Origin: Micrococcales bacterium
GTDB lineage: Bacteria; Actinomycetota; Actinomycetes; S36-B12
Direction of reading: 5' to 3'
Length of the DNA stretch: 5,141 bases
Assembly: GCA_002728915.1 (NCBI GenBank)
Contig: PBWE01000012.1
Coordinates: 1 to 5,141, forward strand
Each line of letters starts with the position of its first letter. Position 1 is the stretch's first letter. Position numbers and translations under genes: made by a program. Below, piece after piece: positions 1 to 5,141 of the stretch. The notes beneath the pieces were generated by a model that was given only the letters and a program-made list of their open reading frames with translations, had not been told where the DNA came from and searched no databases.

Positions 1-156
1 GACGTTGCCGAGTTCTCCGGGAAGATGTCGGATTACCGCCTGGATACGGATGCCGGCACGGTCACCGATATCAATACGGCGGATGGCGACGACGGCACGG
101 ATACGCTGGATGGCATTGAGACGGTTCGCTTTAGTGACGGCGAACTGACGCTGTCG
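1..156 (+). other. Post-RTX cap domain, copy 1 (residues 1-52)
   Basis: The segment contains FSGKMSDYRLD (residues 5-15), then an Asp-rich turn DGDDGTDTL (28-36), then GIETVRFSDGELTL (38-51). This matches the short module often found after RTX nonapeptide blocks in large secreted proteins, with the pattern 'sDY…DGtDtL…vE…FsDG'. A second copy, starting at base 4090, follows ten nonapeptides directly, so this one probably caps an RTX block that ends just before base 1. The segment may begin upstream of the window. It leads within a few residues into the first W/YGQRF repeat. Confidence 0.75.
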
Positions 157-3100
157 AGCGAGGCGGAAGAGGTTCAGGTCAATACCTGGGAGCCTTCCTC
201 CCAGCATGATCCGTCGATCACGGGTCTTGCCGATGGCAACTATGTTGTGACCTGGCAGGACGACAGTGGTCATGACGGTGGCAGTGGCGCGGACATCCGC
301 GGTCAGGTCTTCACGCCAAGCGGCGCGCCGCTCGGCGAAGAGTTCCGGGTTAACACCACGACCTATCAGACCCAGAGTGATCCTTCGATCGCCTCGCTAT
401 CGGACGGCGGGTTTGTCGTCACTTGGGAATCGGACTACCAGGATGGCGACAGCCATTACTATAATATTTATGGTCAGCGTTTTGATGCGAACGGCGGTTC
501 GGTTGGTGACGAGTTCATGGCCAATGTGGACCGGACGATCCGTGATCAGCATGACCCATCGGTAACCGGTCTCGATAATGGTGAGTTTGTCATCACCTGG
601 AGTGATGAGAGCACAAGTTCGCGCTCAAGCGAGCTGGGCTCCGGTTTCGACAATAGCGATTGGGCGGTATTTGGTCAGAAGTTTACGACGGTGGGTGGCG
701 ATACGCCGTCGACGGACGGGGATCTGTTCCAGGTCAACACCTATACCTCAAGCAATCAGTATAACCCGGGTGCCAACTCAGGTGAGGCTTTGGCATCGCT
801 CTCGGATGGCGGCTTTGTGAAGGTCTGGGAATCCTATAATCAGGATGGCGACGGCGGTTATTACAATATTTATGGCCAGCAGTTCGATGCTTCGGGCAAC
901 ACGGTTGGCGACGAGTTCATGGTCAATGCGGACCGGACAGTTCGCGATCAGCATCAGCCCTCGGTAGCCGGTCTCGATAACGGTGAGTTCGTTGTTACTT
1001 GGAGTGATGAGGCGACCAACTCCCGCTCGAATGAGCTGGGTTCCGGGTTCGATAACAGCGACTGGGCGGTGTTTGGTCAGAAGTTCACGATGGTTTCGGG
1101 AACGGATGATGACACGCCGGTTCCGAACGGCGATCTGTTCCAGGCCAATACGTACACAAGTAGTACGCAGTATGACGCAACGGTGACCAGCCTGGGCAGT
1201 GACGGCTTTGTTGTCACCTGGGCAGGCTACAATCAAGACGGTCACGAGTATGGGATCTTCGCCCAGCGCTATGACACCAGCGGTGTCCCGGTTGGCGATG
1301 AGTTCCAGGTGAGCACGGAGACGTATCAGTCGCAGCAAGACCCGGTGGTGACAGCGCTTGCTGATGGCAGCTTTGTTGTCGCTTGGGAATCTGAGTATCA
1401 GGACAATAATGGTTCCAGCGACTGGGGCATCTTCTCGCAGCACTTCAATGCCGACGGCACGAAGGCCAGTGATGCCAAGCTGATTGGCGGTTCGGGTGAC
1501 GAGACGCTGATCTTTGATGCGGCTCAGGACGGTCTTGCCATCGATCTCGGTGACGGCATCGATACGCTGACGCTTGGCGCCGGCGACGACAGCATTGCGG
1601 TGGCCAATACGGAGACGGTCGACCTCGGTGACGGCAATGATATGGCGGTCGTTACCGGCGACAACCTGGCGCACCAGACGGACGTGGTTAAGCTGTCCGG
1701 CACGATTGAGACGGGTGATGTTTACACGGTCACGGTCAATGCGACGAAGGTGAGCTACCGGGTCGAGGATGGCGATAGCATTGCCGAGGTTCGGACCAGC
1801 CTGATCGATGCGCTGAATGCCGGGGCTTCCGATGCGGTCGTTGTCATGGCAGGTGACGCGGCCGACGAGATCGTGATCCGGGCCGGCGAAGCGGGTGTCC
1901 AGAAAGAGTTCCAGATTAATACGTACACGTCGAGCACGCAGAAAGATCCTTCGGCGACGACGCTGAATGACGGCAGCGTGGTGGTGATGTGGACCGATGA
2001 GAGTGGCCGAGACGGTTCTGGTGAAGGTGTCTATGGCCAGCGTTATGACGCTAGCGGCAATGCTATCGGTGATGAGTTCCGGGTCAATACCCTGACCAAC
2101 TCCTCTCAGAACAGTGTATCGGTGACGGCGCTTGAGGATGGCGGCTTTGTCGCAGCCTGGTACAACGGCAACAATAACGACCTTCGCGGCCAGCGCTATG
2201 ATGCGGACGGCACGCCTTCGGGCAGCGAGTTTGTTGTCGCAGATTCGAACTATTCACCGTCCCAGCCTTCGATTACGGGTCTTAAGGACGGCGGGTTTGT
2301 CACAACCTGGACGGTGGGAAGTTCATCTTACGGGGATGATGACGGTTACAGTGTCTACGGCCAGCGCTTTGATGTGGATGGCGAACAGGCGGGTAATGCC
2401 TTCCAGATTAATACGGAGACGTATAATAATCAGGAAGACCCATCGATAGCCTCGCTCCAGGATGGCGGCTTTGTGGTCACATGGGAGAGCCGTTACCAGG
2501 ATGACCTCGATAGCAATGGTAATGGCAACAGCAACTACGGTATTTACGGCCAGCGCTTCGATGCCGACGGCAATGCGGATGGCACCGAGTTCCAGGTCAA
2601 TACCTATACGAACAACGATCAGTACAACCCGTCGATTGCCGACCTTGCCGACGGCGGCTTCGTCATTACCTGGGAATCCAGCGGTCAGGATGGCTCGGGC
2701 TACGGCATCTACGGCCAGCGCTTCAACGCCGATGGCAGCACGGACGGTAATGAGTTCCAGGCCAACACCTACACCTCGAGTGAGCAGACAAAGCCAGACG
2801 TCACGGCCTTGCTGGACGGCGGCTTTGTCGTCACGTGGCAGTCCAGCGGTCAGGATGGCTCAAGCTACGGTATCTTTGGTCAGCGTTATGACGCGCAGGG
2901 CAACACCTTCGGCGACGAGTTCCAGGTCAACACCTACACCTCGAGCGATCAGTATGATCCGTCGGTGACGGCGCTCAAAGATGGCGGCTTCATGGTCACT
3001 TGGGAATCCAGCGGCCAGGATGGCTCGGGTTACGGTATTTATGGCCAGCGCTTCAACGTCGATGGTTCGACCAACCCCTTCTTCGCTTCGGCTGAAGCGT

Positions 3101-5141
3101 TTAACAACGCGGGCGGTCTCGATGATGCGACGGTGACGGTTGACGTCTTGCACGATGCGGTGGCCAGCCTGCACCAGATTGACCGGATTGACCTGACCAG
3201 CATTACGCAGGGCGAGGAGTACAGCCTCAGCGTCTCGGATGGCACCGATACACATACGGTGAGTTACACGGCTCAGGCGGGTGATACGGCTGCAGCCGTC
3301 CGCGCCGGCCTGATGGGTTCCATCGGTGCCGACCCGGATGTGAGTTCCATGGTCAGGGCCGAAGGCGAGGGTGCTTCGACGATCGTTCTCAGCACCGTTG
3401 ATGCGGGGACAGCCCTGCAGACGTCGGTTGCACCGGCGGACAGCGCGACGGTAACGACGGTCAGTGACACCAGTGCCAATGTGAACCAGGTCAGCCAGGT
3501 GACGGTTGCTGGTACCATCGAGGCGGGTGACAGCTACACACTCAGCATTGGTGGCGACAGTGTCTCCCACACGGTCTCGACGGGTGAGAGCATTGCCGAC
3601 ATTCGCGACAGCTTACTAACCAGTCTTGATGCCGACGCTACGATCAGCACAACGGTGACGGCGAGCGCGGGTTCCGAAGACGGCCAGATCATCCTGACGG
3701 CGACGACGGCGGGAGCGACGTTTGCGGCCAGCGGCAGCACCCAGAACACGACATCGCTGGCGAGCACGGATGACAATGCGGCGACGGTCAGCCATGAGCT
3801 CAGCGGCACCGATACCTTCGGCGCCGTCTACGGCGGCGATGGTGACGATGCACTGATAGGCGGCGGTGCTGCGGACAACCTGTCCGGTGGTGATGGTGAT
3901 GACCGGATTGCCGGTTCGGGTGGCGATGACGTTCTCAAAGGTGACGCTGGTGAGGACAAGCTTCAGGGCGGTAGTGGCGACGACCGCATTGATGGTGGCA
4001 TTGGTGACGACCTGATCCAGGGCGGCTCCGGTAATGATGTGATGATCGGCGGTGCCGGTGATGACATGATTGCCGGCGGCGACGGAGATGACGTTGCTCT
4101 CTATTCCGGAGAGATGTCGGACTACCGCCTCGACATGACCAACCGGACAATTACTGACGGTGATCTTGCCGACGGTGATGATGGCACCGACACGCTGGGT
4201 AAGGACGTCGAGACGATCCAGTTCAATGACGGCGAGCTGACTTTCTCCGGTGATGCGGAAGACGAGTTCCGGGTTAACACCTTTACACACAACCATCAGG
4301 TCAATGCATCGGTCGATAAGCTGGCCGGCGGCGGTTATGTGGTGGTCTGGCAATCCTATAACCAGGACGACGACGGGAGCTATTACAACACCTACGGCCA
4401 GCTCTATACCAACGGCGGCGAAGCCCTTGGTGAGGAGTTCCGGGTCAATACCGATACGCATAATCACCAAAGCGAGCCATCGGTTACGGGGCTGAGCGAC
4501 GGTAGCTTCGTCGTTACCTGGGAATCGAACAGCACACGAGATGGCGACATTGCCGATTACGATGATGCTGGCTACGGCATCGTTGGCCAGCGTTTTGATA
4601 GCAATGGACAGATGTTGGGTGATGAGTTTGCCGTCAACAGTTACACGTCGGGTGACCAACATCATCCATCGGTGACGGATCTTGGCAGCGGTAACTTTGT
4701 TGTGACCTGGGGCGATGAGGCGGGCAATACGACCCGGACAGACGCCGGGTTCACCGACGGCAGCAACTACGCTGTCTTCGGCCAGCAGTTTACGACAACG
4801 GGTGTGGATACGCCGACAGCGGTTGCGGGCGGTCAGTTCCAGGTCAACACCCATACCAATAACCATCAACAACAACCGTCGGTGACCAGTTTCAGTGACG
4901 GCGGTTACATCGTCACCTGGATGTCGAACGGTCAGGATGGCAGCCAGTACGGCATCTACGGTCAGCGCTTCGCAGCTGACGGCACGCCGCACAGTGATGG
5001 TGAGTTCCTGGTCAACACCGATACCACGTCCAGTGAGCAGTACTATCCGTCGGTGACGGCGCTTGCCGATGATGCGTTTGTCGTCACCTGGTACGACGGT
5101 GGACGTGCGGACGTCTATGCGCAGATGTTCAATGCCGATGG
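1..5141 (+). CDS. Giant RTX-type repeat protein, internal fragment (both ends missing)
   Basis: Frame 1 reads through the whole window without a stop, giving 1713 residues plus a partial Gly codon; start and stop lie outside. It is built from 19 copies (the last partial) of a ~55-residue repeat with a conserved VTW and YGQRF, ten RTX nonapeptides, two post-RTX caps and three beta-type modules. I saw no cysteine and only about 17 lysines; Asp, Gly, Thr and Ser dominate, as is usual for calcium-dependent proteins exported unfolded by type I secretion. RTX repeats are known to bind calcium and fold outside the cell. No signal peptide, membrane segment or catalytic motif is visible, but both termini, including any C-terminal secretion signal, are absent. 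A secreted or cell-surface adhesin or matrix protein is the most likely role by inference; ligand and partners are unknown. The fragment alone would exceed 170 kDa. Coding status is very secure, function is not. Confidence 0.95.
391..762 (+). repeat. Two-unit segmental duplication, copy 1
   Basis: Residues 131-254, from ASLSDGGF to FQVNTYTSSNQY, cover the end of unit 2, all of unit 3 and the start of unit 4. They match residues 265-391 almost throughout, including the rare insertion ending GSGFDNSDWAVFGQKF. The DNA is also alike, for example in the stretch coding YYNIYGQ and in the DQHxPSV region. The first half is offset by exactly 134 codons (402 bp); the offset becomes 137 codons after a three-residue indel in the TP linker. 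Confidence 0.8.
793..1173 (+). repeat. Two-unit segmental duplication, copy 2
   Basis: Residues 265-391 are the downstream partner of the copy at bases 391-762. They include the second long-variant unit, with ELGSGFDNSDWAVFGQKF unchanged from copy 1. Differences include FVKVW for FVVTW and a longer linker SGTDDDTP where copy 1 has VGGDTP. The level of similarity suggests duplication of a two-repeat block after the array already existed, rather than independent single-unit growth. Confidence 0.8.
1480..1659 (+). other. Degenerate RTX-like calcium-binding stretch (residues 494-553)
   Basis: The stretch opens with one good nonapeptide-like GGSGDETLI (496-504). It continues with spaced Gly-Asp turns: LGDGIDTLTL, GAGDDSIAV and LGDGNDMAVV. 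These follow the 'GxGxDxhx' turn-strand pattern of parallel beta-roll calcium sites but not in an unbroken nine-residue period. It sits directly after array 1 and before module A, the position of an inter-domain spacer. Calcium binding here is plausible but less certain than in the clean RTX block at 3832-4101. Confidence 0.6.
1681..1896 (+). other. Beta-type module A with 'GTIExGDxYT' signature (residues 561-632)
   Basis: The module begins KLSGTIETGDVYTVTVN and continues through VSYRVEDGDSIAEVRTSL (a probable short helix) to a closing strand near DEIVIRAGEAG. Module C (3481 onward) has the same order: VAGTIEAGDSYTLSI, then SHTVSTGESIADIRDSL, then a closing strand IILTATTAG. The alternating hydrophobic strands and a single helix suggest a small alpha/beta or beta-sandwich fold. 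Similar signatures occur in bacterial surface and phage-tail-type proteins, but I cannot name a family with certainty. It separates repeat arrays 1 and 2. Confidence 0.6.
1906..3075 (+). repeat. W/YGQRF repeat array 2: seven units (residues 636-1025)
   Basis: Seven further units start at residues 636, 692, 743, 800, 863, 918 and 973, with lengths of about 56, 51, 57, 63, 55, 55 and 53. The first three are the most divergent: unit 9 has FVAAW and a shortened loop before LRGQRYDADG, and unit 10 starts EFVVADSNY in place of the usual VNTYT. The last three are nearly uniform. No long DWAVFGQKF variant occurs here, unlike arrays 1 and 3. The array is enclosed by module A before and a linker plus modules B and C after, so the count of seven does not depend on an arbitrary cut. 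Confidence 0.85.
2587..3075 (+). repeat. Three near-uniform 165-bp tandem repeats (units 12-14)
   Basis: These three units are spaced exactly 55 codons (165 bp) apart, at residues 863, 918 and 973. All carry SSGQDGS followed by YGI(Y/F)GQR, and each starts EFQ(V/A)NTYT. DNA similarity is also high: the stretch coding SSGQDG recurs with few changes. Of all units in the window they look the most recently copied, so they are where array length is most likely to vary between strains or to be misassembled. Confidence 0.8.
3178..3480 (+). other. Beta-type module B (residues 1060-1160) after a short linker
   Basis: A linker of about 34 residues (bases 3076-3177, beginning NPFFASAEAF) separates array 2 from this module. 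The module starts IDRIDLTSITQGEEYSLSV and continues with THTVSYTAQAGDTAAAVRAGL and a closing strand TIVLSTVDAG. It follows the strand-strand-helix-strand order of modules A and C but is more diverged: GTIExGDxYT has become TSITQGEEYS. A Thr/Ser/Ala-rich tail (about 1141-1160) leads into module C. Family unknown; probably a structural spacer. Confidence 0.55.
3481..3780 (+). other. Beta-type module C (residues 1161-1260)
   Basis: The module reads VSQVTVAGTIEAGDSYTLSI, then SHTVSTGESIADIRDSLLTSL, then IILTATTAGATFAASGS. It is the clearest partner of module A; both share GTIE(A/T)GDxYT and a GD/GESIA(D/E)(I/V)R segment. It ends in a low-complexity Ser/Thr/Asn stretch (about 1243-1264) and is followed within roughly 15 residues by the RTX nonapeptides. 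Modules B and C sit in tandem, while A stands alone. Confidence 0.6.
3832..4101 (+). repeat. RTX block: ten tandem calcium-binding nonapeptides (residues 1278-1367)
   Basis: Ten nine-residue units follow one another with no gap, each 27 bp. They include GGDGDDALI, GGDGDDRIA, GGSGDDRID, GGIGDDLIQ, GGSGNDVMI and GGAGDDMIA. They match the RTX consensus GGxGxDxhx, where h is a large hydrophobic residue. Known RTX blocks wind into a parallel beta-roll holding calcium ions between turns and fold only in the calcium-rich exterior. The second unit (GGGAADNLS), fourth (GSGGDDVLK) and fifth (GDAGEDKLQ) depart from the consensus and may bind calcium less well. The tenth unit runs straight into the cap domain. 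This is the strongest evidence that the protein is a type I secretion substrate. Confidence 0.95.
4090..4248 (+). other. Post-RTX cap domain, copy 2 (residues 1364-1416)
   Basis: It aligns with residues 1-52 with one single-residue insertion: YSGEMSDYRLD matches FSGKMSDYRLD, DGDDGTDTL is identical, and VETIQFNDGELTF matches IETVRFSDGELTL. The codons for MSDYRL are nearly the same in both copies. The middle has diverged (MTNRTITDGDL against TDAGTVTDINT). It terminates the RTX beta-roll and leads within six residues into array 3, as copy 1 leads into array 1. Confidence 0.8.
4264..5141 (+). repeat. W/YGQRF repeat array 3: five units visible, truncated by window end
   Basis: Units start at residues 1422, 1479, 1542, 1613 and 1668; the last is cut after NADG at the window edge. 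Unit 15 has VVVWQSYNQ and an altered YGQLYTNGG in place of YGQRFDADG. Unit 17 is a long variant with TDGSNYAVFGQQFTTTG and a VDTP linker, the counterpart of units 3 and 5; like unit 3 it is the third unit after a cap. Several units have HNHQ or NNHQ where other arrays have SSDQ. If the seven-unit rule of arrays 1 and 2 holds, two more units follow downstream. Confidence 0.85.

Larger units (their letters stand above)
169..1464 (+). repeat. W/YGQRF repeat array 1: seven units (residues 57-488)
   Basis: Seven tandem protein repeats start at residues 57, 114, 171, 243, 305, 380 and 434. Each has three conserved parts: a strand like EFQVNT, a strand pair like PSVTALADGGFVVTW, and a loop plus strand like QDGSGYGIYGQRFDADG. 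Unit lengths are about 57, 57, 72, 62, 75, 54 and 55 residues. Units 3 and 5 are long variants with a Ser/Asn-rich insertion before DWAVFGQKF and a TP-containing linker after it. Unit 4 carries a small extra insertion. Such repeats are common in large RTX-type proteins of alphaproteobacteria. The strand pattern fits a four-stranded propeller blade, and seven units fit one complete propeller, but the fold is inferred. The array is bounded by a cap domain before and a degenerate RTX stretch after. Confidence 0.85.

Noticed and set aside
25..27. ATG near the window start as a possible start codon
   Set aside because: It lies inside the cap motif SGKMSDYRL, the frame is open upstream to base 1, and the matching residues of copy 2 are internal. 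No convincing ribosome binding site precedes it.
169..1464. Asp-box (SxDxGxTW) or FG-GAP repeats as the identity of the W/YGQRF units
   Set aside because: SDGGFVVTW resembles an Asp-box but has the wrong spacing, and the DG loops lack the FG-GAP pattern. A general blade-like shape is possible, but membership of these families is not supported by the residues.
266..2968. Plus-strand open frames of 67-168 codons in other frames (e.g. 266-565, 2132-2449, 2462-2968)
   Set aside because: They overlap the frame-1 gene fully, give Arg/Ser/Thr-rich low-complexity products, and recur because the underlying DNA is repetitive.
2587..3075. Regularly spaced DNA repeats that could resemble a CRISPR array
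   Set aside because: The period is 165 bp, a whole number of codons, similarity extends over the entire unit rather than short repeats with unique spacers, and the frame stays open throughout.
3601..3630. Cluster of rare codons TTA and CTA in the segment coding DSLLTSL, as a possible frameshift or junction
   Set aside because: The frame and the module-C motif continue unbroken on both sides; two rare Leu codons alone do not show a junction.
3616..4992. Long open frame on the minus strand (458 codons), with similar ones at 778-1674 and 2860-3570
   Set aside because: All three are in exact codon register with the sense gene. In that register, antisense stops need sense TTA, CTA or TCA codons, which are rare here; the three frames end at CTA (3616), TCA (778) and TCA (2860). 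Their length is a by-product of codon use and repetition, and the sense translation is clearly the real protein.

Overview
The window lies entirely inside one very large protein-coding gene on the + strand. Frame 1 (codons starting at base 1) is open from the first base to the last: 1713 complete codons plus two bases, with no stop. Neither the start codon nor the stop codon is in view, so both ends are partial. I found no intergenic DNA, RNA gene, promoter, terminator or mobile element. Other open frames on both strands are shadows of this gene.

The protein is a modular, acidic, cysteine-free giant of the RTX (hemolysin-type calcium-binding) kind, normally exported by type I secretion. In order, using residues of this window: a post-RTX cap (1-52); seven copies of a ~55-residue W/YGQRF repeat (57-488); a short degenerate RTX-like stretch (494-553); beta-type module A (561-632); seven more W/YGQRF repeats (636-1025); a linker and beta-type modules B (1060-1160) and C (1161-1260); ten uninterrupted RTX nonapeptides (1278-1367); a second post-RTX cap (1364-1416); and the first five units of a third W/YGQRF array that runs off the end (1422 onward). 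Since the window opens on a cap that elsewhere follows an RTX block, another RTX block probably lies just upstream.

The main observation is the count. Both complete W/YGQRF arrays have seven units, each delimited by unrelated modules. This suggests each array could be one seven-bladed beta-propeller, with RTX beta-rolls and small beta-modules as calcium-stiffened spacers. That fold is an inference. The two caps are 1363 residues (4089 bp) apart and alike in DNA as well as protein, pointing to a higher-order repeat.

The moderately GC-rich composition, the codon use (TTA, CTA and TCA are rare) and this repeat-plus-RTX style suggest a Gram-negative proteobacterium, most likely an alphaproteobacterium. 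This is a family-level impression, not an identification. The likely role is a secreted or surface-attached adhesin or matrix protein; no catalytic domain is visible.
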